A DNA stretch of 64,000 nucleotides from Pelagihabitans pacificus (GCF_009371985.2 NZ_VIKU02000004.1:186001-250000), one strand, 5' to 3'. Shown: positions 18,158 to 27,865, numbered from the stretch's first letter. The notes: generated from the letters alone by a model not told the origin. Translations and numbers: made by a program.

Positions 18158-21100
18158 CTATTCCTCCCCATCCTCCACGAACAAATACTCCAATTTCAAC
18201 TGGTTGAACTCTTCGTTAAACTCCCCAATTTCTTCGGAAATCAAGCGATCGAAGGTCGTTAGTTGTTCGTTGATTTTGCCGGTCAATTCGTTTTTCACAG
18301 CGATGTCCTGGTCCGTCGGAGGAAAATCGTCCAAGGCGACCAAACTGTTCAAATGTCCAAGCTTATTGGTCAATCGAATCGGAAAATTCAGGGGATCCTG
18401 ATTACTGCGGTTTTTGGTCTGGTAGAGGGCTTTTTCGACTTCCCCGAACCTTTCTTTCATTGCCTTTGCCTTTTCAACGAGTTCCTTGGTCGCTTGGTTG
18501 TCTTTGTACTGCTTCGTAAAGGCATCCAATTGGGCATTGATCTTCCGTATTTTTTTGATGGATTGATGTGCTTTGTCCACGGTGGCATTCACATCGCTGA
18601 CAAAATCGTATTGCTTCTGCATATCGGCAACTGACACCTCGGCCCTTGGGTCGGGGATGATATTAAAGGTTTCCGAGAAGGAAGTGCCGTTCACATTCAA
18701 ATGTACCTTATAGGCGCCGGGTACCGCTTTGGCCCCATCGAGATTTGCCCACCAAAGAATCATACCATCAAGCTTCTCGGCTCCCTTACCACGGGTATCC
18801 CAGACATGGGTATTGCCCCCTTTTTTGACCTCCAGCTTTTTATCCTTTTCCTTGGAAGTATTGCTGAAGGAAGCCAGTGTATCACCCGCTATGGTCGTGT
18901 AGGTGATGAATACACTGTCTTTCTCTGCCATATCATTCAAATAATAATGGGTAATGACCCCGTTCGGATGGTTCTGCCCCTCGGTCTTGCTCGGTTCTTT
19001 TCGGGCACCTCCCTTGGTGCGATAGCTGTCCTTGGGTTTGTACAATATGGCGTTTTGCCCCTTTTTACCGTCGTCTAACTGGTGGAGCACGGTCAGGTCA
19101 TCAATAATCCATAGGCTACGGCCTTGGGTGGCTACGATCAAATTGTTGTCCTTAATGGCCAGATCGGTGATGGGTACTATGGGTAGGTTTAATTGAAACG
19201 GACTCCAATTCGCCCCATCGTCAAAAGAAATGTACATGCCCGTCTCCGTACCCGAATAGAGCAGGCCTTTTCGTTTGGGGTCTTCCCGGACTACCCGCGT
19301 GAAGTGTTCGCTTGGGATACCGTTCGTAATCCCTGTCCATGTTTTACCGTAGTCGGTTGTTTTATAGAGATAGGGGGTGAAGTCGCCCAGCTTGTACCTT
19401 GTGGCCGCTACGTAGCAGGTACCCTCGTCAAAGGCGGAGGGCTCAATGCTGTTCACCATACTCCATTCTGGCATGTTCGATGGGGTTACGTTTTCCCAGG
19501 TCTGCCCGCCGTCCTTTGTTACGTGGATGAGTCCGTCGTCGCTTCCGACCCACAACAGCCCCTCTTTTAACGGACTTTCATTCGCCGCAAAGATGGTGCA
19601 GTAATATTCTACACCGGTATTGTCCTGGGTGATTGGTCCGCCACTGCTGACCAATTTGTCGGGGTCGTTGCGGGTGAGGTCATCGCTGAGGAGTTCCCAA
19701 CTTTGACCCTCGTTGGTGCTAAGGTGTACATGGTTCGAGAAAGTATATAGTTTCTTCGGATCATGTCTACTGAAGATAATGGGGAAGTTCCATTGAAAAC
19801 GGTACTTCATTCCTTCGGCCCCGTAGCCCATGGGATTATCCGGCCATACATTGATTCCCCGTACCGTATTGGTCTTGTGGTTCACCCGGGTAAGGAATCC
19901 GCCATAGCTTCCACCGTAGACAATGTCGTTATCGGTGGGGTCGATGGCGATATGGGCCGATTCGCCCCCGGCCGTAGGTTCCCAGTCATCCTCCGATATT
20001 CCGAAACCGTCGCTGCGGTGCTTCACACGAATAGTGGAATTATCCTGTTGTGCCACATAAATACGATAGGGGAACGAGTTATCGGTCGTTACGCGGTAGT
20101 ACTGGGCAGTAGGCTGGTTGTAATAGGTACTCCAGGTTTCCCCTCCATCGTACGAGATTTGGGCGCCACCATCATCCCCAATAATCATCCGCTGACTGTT
20201 TTCCGGAGCTATCCACAGGTCGTGATGGTCACCATGTGGCGCATTGAATGTGTTAAAGGTTTTACCACCATCGGTACTTTTATGATAACGAACGTTGAGC
20301 ACATAGACGACATCCTCATCCTCGGTATCGGCATACACGCGGGTGTAGTACCAGGCGCGTTGCCGTAATTTGCGTTCCTCGTTCACACGCGTCCATTTTT
20401 TGCCGCCGTCGTCACTGCGGTAGAGCCCCCCTTTTTCCTTGTGTTCCACTATTGCCCAGACGCGATCGGAGTTTTTAGGGGAAACGGTTACCCCGATGAT
20501 ACCCAAGGTATCCTTAGGAAATCCCTCGTTCTTGGAAATCTGCGTCCAGTTCTCCCCACTATCGGTACTCTTCCACAGTGCGGAACCTACGCCACCACTG
20601 CTAAGGCTGTAGGGCGTTCGTTTGGCGCGCCACGTGGAGGCGTAAAGAATACGTGGATTGTTGGGATCAAAAACGAGATCGACCGCCCCGGCCTGGTCGT
20701 TGACAAAAAGCACCTTTCGCCAGTTTTGTCCTCCATCGGTACTTTTATAAATGCCCCGGTCTTGAGTGGGTTTGTAAATATTCCCGAGTACCGCCGCATA
20801 GACCGTATTATGGTCGGTCGGGTGAATGCGAATCCGCGGCACATGGCGACTGTTCTTTAGTCCGGCAGAGGTCCAGGTCTTTCCGGCATCCTCGGTTTTC
20901 CAAATACCATAGCCTGAGGAGACATTGCCGCGCAGGGTTTTTTCACCGCCACCTACATAGATGACGTTCGGGTCACTTTTTGCAACCTCGACCGCGCCGA
21001 TACTTCCGCCAAAATAGCCGTCGGAGATATTTTCCCAGGAACGTCCGCCATCGGTAGTCTTCCAGACCCCGCCTCCGGTTGCCCCAAAATAAAAAAGGTT

Positions 21101-21310
21101 CGGTTCGCCAGGTACGCCGGTCACAGCGGCGGAACGCCCACCGCGGTGCGGACCAATGGAACGGTATTCCAAACTGGAGTAGAGCGCTTCGGGATACGCT
21201 GTTTTAACGGCGGTTGTTTTTTTTCTTCGTTGCGCTTCGTTAGCAATTGGCAATAAGAAAAAGACCAGTATAAGCAGGCCTAGTCGCGTGTAGTGAGTTT
21301 TCATTTTCAT
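18158..21310 (-). CDS. Large secreted BNR/VPS10-type beta-propeller protein, copy 2
   Basis: A 1050-residue paralogue of the downstream gene with the same plan: signal peptide, a start of the type YRSIGPHRGGRSAAVTGV, multiple Asp-box repeats (TTDGGRSW, TEDAGKTW, STDGGQNW, TKDGGQTW) and a C-terminal domain. The shared phrases GPxRGGRS, GDYHDLW/GDHHDLW and QQDNSS/QQDNST show tandem duplication. It starts 10 bases after the S8 protease stop, so the three genes are probably one operon. Likely periplasmic or cell-surface; ligand unknown. Confidence 0.88.
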   Translation of the reverse strand: MKMKTHYTRLGLLILVFFLLPIANEAQRRKKTTAVKTAYPEALYSSLEYRSIGPHRGGRSAAVTGVPGEPNLFYFGATGGGVWKTTDGGRSWENISDGYFGGSIGAVEVAKSDPNVIYVGGGEKTLRGNVSSGYGIWKTEDAGKTWTSAGLKNSRHVPRIRIHPTDHNTVYAAVLGNIYKPTQDRGIYKSTDGGQNWRKVLFVNDQAGAVDLVFDPNNPRILYASTWRAKRTPYSLSSGGVGSALWKSTDSGENWTQISKNEGFPKDTLGIIGVTVSPKNSDRVWAIVEHKEKGGLYRSDDGGKKWTRVNEERKLRQRAWYYTRVYADTEDEDVVYVLNVRYHKSTDGGKTFNTFNAPHGDHHDLWIAPENSQRMIIGDDGGAQISYDGGETWSTYYNQPTAQYYRVTTDNSFPYRIYVAQQDNSTIRVKHRSDGFGISEDDWEPTAGGESAHIAIDPTDNDIVYGGSYGGFLTRVNHKTNTVRGINVWPDNPMGYGAEGMKYRFQWNFPIIFSRHDPKKLYTFSNHVHLSTNEGQSWELLSDDLTRNDPDKLVSSGGPITQDNTGVEYYCTIFAANESPLKEGLLWVGSDDGLIHVTKDGGQTWENVTPSNMPEWSMVNSIEPSAFDEGTCYVAATRYKLGDFTPYLYKTTDYGKTWTGITNGIPSEHFTRVVREDPKRKGLLYSGTETGMYISFDDGANWSPFQLNLPIVPITDLAIKDNNLIVATQGRSLWIIDDLTVLHQLDDGKKGQNAILYKPKDSYRTKGGARKEPSKTEGQNHPNGVITHYYLNDMAEKDSVFITYTTIAGDTLASFSNTSKEKDKKLEVKKGGNTHVWDTRGKGAEKLDGMILWWANLDGAKAVPGAYKVHLNVNGTSFSETFNIIPDPRAEVSVADMQKQYDFVSDVNATVDKAHQSIKKIRKINAQLDAFTKQYKDNQATKELVEKAKAMKERFGEVEKALYQTKNRSNQDPLNFPIRLTNKLGHLNSLVALDDFPPTDQDIAVKNELTGKINEQLTTFDRLISEEIGEFNEEFNQLKLEYLFVEDGEE

Positions 21311-21320
21311 CGAAAGTAGA

Positions 21321-22970
21321 TTAATCCTTTAGTTTTAATTTGAGCGATTCTTGTGATACTTTTTCGGCCAAAAGCATTGCACTATGGGCGTTTAGTATTT
21401 TTCCTGTTTTGGATAGCTCTGAAAAGGGCAGCATTTCAACGGTATCGTCCTCTTTGAAAATTCGGACATCGATGTTAATCGGAGTCCCTGATTCCATGAT
21501 AATTTGCTTTAGCTGCGCGGCCGATAAATTCGGATAATAAGATTTTACAAGTGCCGCGACACCAGCGGTCAATGGACTCGCAAACGAGGTTCCCCTAGTA
21601 AATTTGTAGGTGTTATCAATATCCGGCGCATACACCTTTACTGCCGGCGCAAAGATATCGACCGAGTTTTTTCCGTAATTGGAAAAGGAGGCGATCAAGG
21701 TGGAATCAAGGGCATATCCGTGTCCCCCCGCCATGATAAAATTGTCGACGAACTCGACTCCGTTCAGGTTGTCGTTGGGATAATTGATCTCGATATCGGT
21801 ATTCTTACCATCGTTGCCCGAGCCGGAAACGAGCAATACGTCGTTGTCTTCCGCATATTTGAAGGCATCCCGTACCCAATCGGCATGCAATGATAGATAT
21901 TTGCCCCAACTCATGTTGATGATATCCGCACCGTTATCGACCGCATAGCGAATGGCCAACGCGACCTCCTTATCGTTTTCATCCCCTTCGGCCACCATAA
22001 CCACTGGCATTATCTTTATGCTATTTGAGATTCCATCGACTCCAATGCCATTGTTACGGGTGGCGGCCATTAGTCCGGAGACCGGTGTGGAATGCTGAAA
22101 GTAAAGGTCGTTGTTGATTAGAATATTATTTCCGTAAGGCACATCCGTTAATACGTCTGGATTGTCACCCAACACCGACCGCTCATCGTATTCCAGGGAA
22201 TATAGCGTGCTCATCCAATCAGTAAAGAGGGCTATACTTTCATCATAGTCCGATTCGGAGATATCATAACCCATCATCTGCGACAAAAAACCCAGATCGC
22301 TTTCGAGTGTCGGATAGGCCTTGGCTAGACTATCTACTTCGGTCGTTGTATAGGAGTTGGCAGATAGCAAGTTCGCTACCGTGTCCTTGGCACGGGTGAA
22401 GACGACTACAGCCGAATCCAAATATTTCAAAGTTTGCTTGGTTTCGGCAACATCGGTCTCATATATTTGTTTGGCTTTTTGATACAAACGGTAGGCTTCC
22501 TTTTCGCTTTCAGGTATGTCTTCCCTGTCTCTGGATTCATAAAGCGGTGCGTACTTTTTTACGATTCGGGTCGATTCCGCCGATTGTTTAACCACATCAG
22601 CACCCTTGGCGTTGCCGAGAAAATTCCATCCATTGATGTCATCGGTATAGCCATTACGGTCATCATCGATTCCGTTACCGGGAATTTCATCGGTATTCAC
22701 CCAAAGCTGGTCTTTGATATCCTCATGGTTGACATCGATTTTAGTGTCGAGTACGGCTACCACTACTTCTTCCCCCTTTCTGTTGGCCAATAATTCTTTA
22801 TAAACCCTTTCCAAACCAATACCAGGAATGGTGTCTCTCCCTATATCCTTTAAATGCCAGGTCTTAAGCTGTTCTTCGGTCAATGCTTGTTTCTTTTGTC
22901 CGTTGCAAATCATCGGCATAAAAACAAGAATCACCCCAAAAAGGACCATTTTTGAGAAGAAAAAATCCAT
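21321..22970 (-). CDS. Secreted S8 (subtilisin-like) peptidase with altered motifs
   Basis: A 549-residue protein with a signal peptide (ending ICNGQ). The catalytic triad is assigned to Asp75 (VAVLDTKIDVNH), His293 (QHSTPVSG) and Ser462 (RGTSFASPLTAG), with the oxyanion Asn in SGSGNDG. The usual HGTHVAG is replaced by HSTPVSG and DTGID by DTKID. About 215 residues separate Asp and His, far more than in subtilisin, due to a charged helical insert. It heads the BNR protein operon and may process those proteins. Confidence 0.88.
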   Translation of the reverse strand: MDFFFSKMVLFGVILVFMPMICNGQKKQALTEEQLKTWHLKDIGRDTIPGIGLERVYKELLANRKGEEVVVAVLDTKIDVNHEDIKDQLWVNTDEIPGNGIDDDRNGYTDDINGWNFLGNAKGADVVKQSAESTRIVKKYAPLYESRDREDIPESEKEAYRLYQKAKQIYETDVAETKQTLKYLDSAVVVFTRAKDTVANLLSANSYTTTEVDSLAKAYPTLESDLGFLSQMMGYDISESDYDESIALFTDWMSTLYSLEYDERSVLGDNPDVLTDVPYGNNILINNDLYFQHSTPVSGLMAATRNNGIGVDGISNSIKIMPVVMVAEGDENDKEVALAIRYAVDNGADIINMSWGKYLSLHADWVRDAFKYAEDNDVLLVSGSGNDGKNTDIEINYPNDNLNGVEFVDNFIMAGGHGYALDSTLIASFSNYGKNSVDIFAPAVKVYAPDIDNTYKFTRGTSFASPLTAGVAALVKSYYPNLSAAQLKQIIMESGTPINIDVRIFKEDDTVEMLPFSELSKTGKILNAHSAMLLAEKVSQESLKLKLKD

Positions 22971-23214
22971 TAAGTTTCAAGTTCAAATTAGTCAAGCTTA
23001 AATGTAAGGAAAAAGCATTGAATCGGAAACGGTTCAATCCCGGCTTTTTTGGCATATTATTTTAAATACAATGGATAACGCCAGGAAGGTAAAAGATGAT
23101 GAATGATTTCACCACTATACCATTTGAAGGAGAGCGTTGGACTAACAAATTAATGCTATCTTTAATAGGAGAAAATTTGGCCATGCCCCCGGTGACCGCA
23201 ACCTGAACGTACAT

Positions 23215-23946
23215 ATGAAACCACTGGGAACCCTTCTAAAGGACAATCGATGGGTGAAGATTGCCGAGCTGGCCATCTTGTTCGCGCTGGCCGTCCTCTT
23301 TATTAAAGTATTTCTTCGTGAGGGCGATGAGTACCTTATTTATAATCAAATAGTGTTGTGGGTAGCCAATTTGTTGATGTTGGCTTATGTATGGGCAGGC
23401 ATTCGCCTTCGTGGCGAGCGTTTGGCCGATTTTGGCCTACACTTCAAAAAACCTAGTAGGAGGCAGGTGTTGCGTACGTTTCTTTGGTCGCTGTTGGTCT
23501 TTGTTCTTGCGATGATCGGTTTCGTAGTCGGAAGTATCATCATGGCCAATATAACGGGTATTCCGCAAAATACTAACCTGGGCGGATACGACTACTTAAA
23601 GGATAATTTCGGGATGCTCATACTTACACTTTTCGGAGTGTATCTGGTTTCCTCTTTTGGGGAAGAGTTGGTGTATCGGGCTTTTTTAATCAACCGGCTC
23701 CAACAACTGGGACTGAACGGCAAATGGGGGACCTACCTTGCAATCGTCATTGCCGCAATTATTTTTGGTCTCGCCCATTTTGGTTGGGGGCCTATGGGTA
23801 TCGTACAGACGGCTTGTATGGGGTTGGTTTTGGGCGTATGCTATATTTTTCTGAAAAAGCGTCTGTGGATACTCGTTTTGGCCCATATGTATATGGATAC
23901 TATTTTGATGGCACAGCTCTATATGGCCAGTAATACGCCGCCCTAG
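23215..23946 (+). CDS. CPBP family intramembrane metalloprotease
   Basis: A 243-residue membrane protein with about seven or eight hydrophobic segments. The Abi/CPBP motifs are present: GEELVYRAFLINRL (EExxxR) and FGLAHFGWGP with the conserved histidine. The family is related to the CAAX protease Rce1 and cleaves within or near the membrane. Its target is unknown. It stands alone between the S8 operon, which is divergent, and a VOC protein. Confidence 0.9.
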   Translation: MKPLGTLLKDNRWVKIAELAILFALAVLFIKVFLREGDEYLIYNQIVLWVANLLMLAYVWAGIRLRGERLADFGLHFKKPSRRQVLRTFLWSLLVFVLAMIGFVVGSIIMANITGIPQNTNLGGYDYLKDNFGMLILTLFGVYLVSSFGEELVYRAFLINRLQQLGLNGKWGTYLAIVIAAIIFGLAHFGWGPMGIVQTACMGLVLGVCYIFLKKRLWILVLAHMYMDTILMAQLYMASNTPP

Positions 23947-24002
23947 GACAACTTCCCGTACTGTCCAAAAAATTGTACTTTAGAACTGGAAATCCCACGC
24001 TA

Positions 24003-24425
24003 ATGGCATACAACAATACCCTACCTTTTCAAATAGACCGCCTGGACCATGTCGCTTTTTACGTAAGGGATATGGAGGCCTCCGCAAATTGGTATAAAAC
24101 AGTCCTTGGCTTACAGCGCTATCAACCTGCCGAATGGGGTAGCTTCCCTATCTTTATGTTGGCCGGAAAAACTGGGCTGGCCCTCTTCCCGGCCAGTGCA
24201 GATGCGAAACCTTTCGAAGCAAGTTCGCGCTATGTTTGTATGGAGCATTTTGCCTTTCATGTGAGCAACGAGGATTTTCGAAAGGCACGAGCCCATTACG
24301 AAAGCTTGGGATTGGACTTCGAATTTCGAGATCATCACTATTTTCATTCAATCTATACCGAGGATCCCGACGGCCATACGGTGGAGTTGACGACCTTGGT
24401 AGTCAGCGTTGAGGATTTTTACTGA
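24003..24425 (+). CDS. VOC family protein (glyoxalase/dioxygenase fold)
   Basis: About 140 residues from ATG 24003; an alternative TTG at 23973 lengthens the N-terminus without added conservation. The start RLDHVAFYVRDMEASANWYKTVLG and the end YTEDPDGHTVELTTL are vicinal-oxygen-chelate signatures. The metal ligands His (LDHVAF), His (EHFAFHV) and Glu (TVELTT) are present. The substrate is unknown. It follows the CPBP gene by 56 bases and may be co-transcribed. Confidence 0.85.
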   Translation: MAYNNTLPFQIDRLDHVAFYVRDMEASANWYKTVLGLQRYQPAEWGSFPIFMLAGKTGLALFPASADAKPFEASSRYVCMEHFAFHVSNEDFRKARAHYESLGLDFEFRDHHYFHSIYTEDPDGHTVELTTLVVSVEDFY

Positions 24426-24575
24426 ATTTTAACCCCTCCGCTTATCGCTGCCATCCCTCCTAAACTGCAGGCACCTTTTCTCCGATTAGGAATCGGAAGA
24501 GCGAGGTGTAGTGGGATAGTCCTAGAACACCTTCTTTACATTTTGTATTTTAGAGCATATTTATAAAAACATCTT

Positions 24576-26273
24576 ATGAAAACATCGTTCCTTACCACTT
24601 GCTGTCTATTGCTATCCCTGCATATTGTGGTTGCTCAAGATCGTGTTACGGGCGAAACCTTCGCTACCCGTTCCGTGGTATTGGCCCAAAATGGTATGGT
24701 AGCGACCAGCCACCCCTTGGCCACCCAAATAGGCCTTGATATTCTCAAAAGTGGGGGTAATGCCATCGATGCCGCCATTGCGGCAAATGCGGCACTCGGA
24801 CTCATGGAGCCTACCGGTTGCGGTATTGGGGGAGACCTCTTTGCCATCGTCTGGGACGGTAAAACGCAAAAGTTATACGGGCTCAACGCCAGTGGCCGTT
24901 CACCCCAAAGCCTTACCCTGGAGTATTTTGAAGAACAGGGGATGGAAAAGATTCCTTCGCACGGACCGCTACCTGTCAGCGTTCCCGGTGCCGTGGACGG
25001 CTGGTTTGAGCTACACGGCAAATTTGGCTCCAAACCAATGACAGACCTCCTCGCCCCTGCCATTGAATATGCCGAAAAAGGCTTTCCCTTAACCGAGTTG
25101 ATCGCCTGGTACATACAGCGAACCGTACCTTTCTTTGAATCAAAAGGGTTCCCCAATATCGATGATACCTATAGGCAACAGAACGGTGGAACCCTCCCTG
25201 ATGAGGGCGAAATCTATAAAAACCCGTATTTGGCCAATACCTATCGTGCGATTGCCGAAGGTGGCCGCGATGCCTTCTACAAGGGCGATATCGCTAAAAC
25301 CATCGGTAAATTTATCAAGGAGCAAGGCGGTTTTCTCTCTGCGAAGGACTTGGCCACCCACCGTTCGGAATGGGTAGAGCCGGTCTCGGTCAATTACCGT
25401 GGGTACGACGTATGGGAACTGCCTCCGAACGGGCAAGGTATCGCGGCTTTGCAAATGCTACAAATTTTGGAGGGCTACGACTTTGCGAACATTGAATTTG
25501 GCAGTGCCGAACATCTGCATCTCTTTACAGAGGCCAAAAAATTGGCCTTTGAGGACCGCGCCAAATACTATGCCGATATGGACTTTTTCGAAACACCTGT
25601 TGAACGATTGCTTTCCGACACGTATGCGGAAGAAAGACGCCAACAGATTGGAGACCGCGCCAACACCTACGGCGCCGGGGAGATCAGTGACGGGGAAACC
25701 ATTTATATGACGGTGGCCGACAAGGAAGGTACTATGATTTCGTTGATACAAAGCAATTACCGCGGCATGGGCTCGGGCATGGCACCCCCTAAATTAGGGT
25801 TCATGCTACAGGACAGGAGCGAGCTTTTTAGTCTTAAACGCGGGCAGGCAAACACCTATGAACCTAACAAACGGCCCTTTCATACCATCATTCCTGCCTT
25901 TATTACCAAGGATGGAAAACCCTGGGTGAGTTTCGGGGTGATGGGTGGCGACTTTCAACCACAGGGTCATTCACAGATCGTGATGAACCTGGTCGATTTT
26001 GGCATGAACCTGCAGGAAGCGGGTGATGCACCAAGGTGGGACCATACGGGCGGGGCGAGCCCAACAGGTCGCACTACCGAAGACACTGGGCTGGTCCGGG
26101 TAGAATCGGGTATTCCATATACCACCGTTCGGGGTATGATGGACAAGGGCCACCGGGTCGGTTTTACCCGGGGTGCCTATGGGGGCTATCAGGCTATTTT
26201 ATGGGATGCCGAAAATCAGGTCTACCAAGGAGCCTCCGAAAGTCGTAAGGATGGGCAGGCGGCGGGGTATTGA
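24576..26273 (+). CDS. Gamma-glutamyltransferase family protein
   Basis: A 565-residue Ntn-hydrolase with a signal peptide (ending VVAQ). The N-terminal part has VATSHPLATQIGLDILKSGGNA and GCGIGGDLFA. The autoprocessing and nucleophile Thr375 lies in DGETIYMTVADKEG, followed by QSNYRGMGSGM. The last part has FGVMGGDFQPQGH. It should mature into two subunits in the periplasm and cleave gamma-glutamyl bonds such as glutathione. YMT in place of the canonical THYS is common in this subfamily. It is a single gene. Confidence 0.92.
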   Translation: MKTSFLTTCCLLLSLHIVVAQDRVTGETFATRSVVLAQNGMVATSHPLATQIGLDILKSGGNAIDAAIAANAALGLMEPTGCGIGGDLFAIVWDGKTQKLYGLNASGRSPQSLTLEYFEEQGMEKIPSHGPLPVSVPGAVDGWFELHGKFGSKPMTDLLAPAIEYAEKGFPLTELIAWYIQRTVPFFESKGFPNIDDTYRQQNGGTLPDEGEIYKNPYLANTYRAIAEGGRDAFYKGDIAKTIGKFIKEQGGFLSAKDLATHRSEWVEPVSVNYRGYDVWELPPNGQGIAALQMLQILEGYDFANIEFGSAEHLHLFTEAKKLAFEDRAKYYADMDFFETPVERLLSDTYAEERRQQIGDRANTYGAGEISDGETIYMTVADKEGTMISLIQSNYRGMGSGMAPPKLGFMLQDRSELFSLKRGQANTYEPNKRPFHTIIPAFITKDGKPWVSFGVMGGDFQPQGHSQIVMNLVDFGMNLQEAGDAPRWDHTGGASPTGRTTEDTGLVRVESGIPYTTVRGMMDKGHRVGFTRGAYGGYQAILWDAENQVYQGASESRKDGQAAGY

Positions 26274-26388
26274 ACTGTATAGGATAGGCGATTTTCTACG
26301 GGGCTTTATGAAGTGGGGCAATGGGTTTTCTTCCTGATTAGGGTGAAAATTTCTTTACTTTACAGTATCTTATTCCAAAATTACTTCC

Positions 26389-26673
26389 ATGTCCGGCGCA
26401 GGTTTTGCATCCCATGCTTCCAACGTACTAAAAGGCAACCGGGTCTTGCTCAAAAGACGCAAGTACAAGGACATTAAGGAATTGGTTTATGAAACCGCCG
26501 GGAAGACCCAGGTCGAATTCAAACATATTGGCAGCGAAGAGCTGCAACGCATCAAAGAGATTATTCGAGAGCAACATCGATTACAGGTTCGTTTTGAGTT
26601 ACAGCTGTATGGACTATGTCTGTTGCTGGCAATCGGACTTGTCTATTTTTTGGTGTGGTTTTTTTATTTGTAA
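26389..26673 (+). CDS. Small C-terminally anchored membrane protein
   Basis: A 94-residue protein of unknown function. The first 66 residues are basic and soluble (KGNRVLLKRRKYKDIKEL, then KHIGSEELQRIKEIIREQ). The last 25 form one strong membrane helix. Opening MSGAGFASHA and the NR-x-LLKRR segment resemble the neighbouring gene at 26897, so these are paralogues. The shape suggests a tail-anchored cytoplasmic-facing protein. Confidence 0.75.
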   Translation: MSGAGFASHASNVLKGNRVLLKRRKYKDIKELVYETAGKTQVEFKHIGSEELQRIKEIIREQHRLQVRFELQLYGLCLLLAIGLVYFLVWFFYL

Positions 26674-26844
26674 GAGGCGTCGAATACTATATACCGGTTA
26701 CCCGATGCAGGATGTTTTGAACACTGTACTAAATCCCCCGCTGCTTGTACACAACAACAGGAATCTATGATGAACAAGGGCGTTGCACCTATAATGCTTT
26801 ATTACCCTGCCCCCAAGAAGACCAACCTTCCAACTAGGCTGGAT

Positions 26845-26869
26845 GTAACAAATCTCCCGTTTTTTCTAC
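26845..26869 (+). promoter_or_regulatory. Putative ECF-sigma promoter, GTAAC-N16-CTAC
   Basis: GTAAC at 26845-26849 and CTAC at 26866-26869 are separated by exactly 16 bases and lie 27 bases before the ATG at 26897. The same two boxes with the same spacing precede the EcsC-family gene at 28776. ECF sigma factors commonly recognise an AAC-containing -35 box and a short -10 box about 16 bases on. No sigma gene is in the window. Confidence 0.5.
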
Positions 26870-26896
26870 CCTTCATTAAACCAACATGATACCATT

Positions 26897-27166
26897 ATGG
26901 CAGGAGGAGGTATTGCGGGAGCGATTACAAGTCTTAAGAACAACCGCGACTTACAAAAAAGAGGCAAGCTAAAAGAGAAAGGGGAGGTCTATGGACAAGC
27001 AGGCATCAGAAAACTCCATTTGAAGGAGTCTACGGAACAGGACATGCTGAACATCCAAAAGAAAATCGCCGAATACAAGCGATAGGAACTTAGAACGTGG
27101 GTGATAGCGATGCTGGTGACCTTGGTAATTTTGTATGTGCTGTACGTATGGTTATTTGCCGGGTAG
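26897..27166 (+). pseudogene. Small membrane protein interrupted by an in-frame TAG
   Basis: Codons 1-62 encode MAGGGIAGAITSLKNNRDL... and a basic soluble domain, ending at TAG 27083-27085. The same frame continues for 26 codons as ELRTWVIAMLVTLVILY...WLFAG, a complete membrane helix, to the tandem stops at 27164-27169. The intact paralogue at 26389 has a soluble part of about the same length joined directly to such a helix. The most economical reading is one nonsense mutation separating domain and anchor. Truncated soluble product, readthrough, or sequencing error are alternatives. Confidence 0.7.
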
Positions 27167-27297
27167 TAAACAAAATAACAAAGTTCCAGCAAACTTTTCC
27201 GCATCGAAAAATCGTCGTAAAGAGTTGCGCAAAACTTCTTGCTTCGGGGGCATCCCTTTGATTGGGTCTTCTGTAAAACCTTTGTGGAACTTGGAAT

Positions 27298-27663
27298 TTA
27301 CACCTTTGTGTGCTTGTATTCCAACAACCAGTCAAATTCCACATATTCCAACGCTTTTTCATGGGTTGCCTCCAGCACCACCTCAGGTGCTTTTCCTACC
27401 AGATAAGCTTGTTTCCAGCGGGAGGCGCAGAGGCACCATTGGTCTCCAGGTTTTAGGCCTGGAAATTTAAAATGGGGGATTGGGGTGCTGAGGTCGTTGC
27501 CCTGCGCTTTTGTATAACGTAGAAATTCGTCGGTCATGATGGCACAAACCACATGGGTACCCACATCCTCGGGTCCCGTTCGGCAATAGCCGTCCCGATA
27601 AAAGCCGGTCATGGGCTGAAAACAACAGGACTGTAATTCGCCGCCCAAAATGTTTTTAGCCAT
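27298..27663 (-). CDS. DUF2237 family protein
   Basis: A 121-residue protein matching the DUF2237 pattern throughout: NILGGELQSC, GFYRDGYCRTGPEDVGTHVVCA, TDEFLRYTKAQGNDLSTP and FPGLKPGDQWCLCASRW. Conserved cysteines and histidine suggest metal or redox chemistry, but the family has no defined function. Its start overlaps the end of a small upstream gene by eight bases. Confidence 0.9.
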   Translation of the reverse strand: MAKNILGGELQSCCFQPMTGFYRDGYCRTGPEDVGTHVVCAIMTDEFLRYTKAQGNDLSTPIPHFKFPGLKPGDQWCLCASRWKQAYLVGKAPEVVLEATHEKALEYVEFDWLLEYKHTKV

Positions 27664-27796
27664 GCTGTTTTTTTGATCCCTCGGTATTTTTCACTTTCTT
27701 TCTTTGAGAACGTTTGGCCTCTAAAACGCGCTCATTAAAACGTACACCGTCGGCATGCATGTCGGCCAATGTAGCTTGTTCTTTGTTGTCTTTCAT
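27656..27796 (-). CDS. Small charged protein, hypothetical
   Basis: About 46 residues from ATG 27796: MKDNKEQATLADMHADGVRF and then a strongly basic tail. A longer reading from 27844 adds 16 residues. It overlaps the DUF2237 start by eight bases, as expected for a translationally coupled pair. No family is recognised. The position is the main argument for reality. Confidence 0.45.
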   Translation of the reverse strand: MKDNKEQATLADMHADGVRFNERVLEAKRSQRKKVKNTEGSKKQHG

Positions 27797-27865
27797 GATA
27801 TTAATTTGATTTGTTCCCAAGTTACCCAATTTTTTGTCTAACAATTATAAAAAAATCTTAAACAT

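Noticed and set aside
19763-20368. A 201-codon plus-strand frame
   Set aside because: It lies fully inside the second BNR protein gene on the other strand, whose repeats, signal peptide and paralogue are convincing. It is a shadow of that gene.
22864-23055. A 63-codon minus-strand frame at the start of the S8 gene
   Set aside because: It overlaps the S8 signal peptide in another frame and has no features.
23096-23206. A 36-codon frame just upstream of the CPBP protease
   Set aside because: It opens with two ATG codons and ends nine bases before the protease, but has no recognisable features. Too short to support without conservation data.
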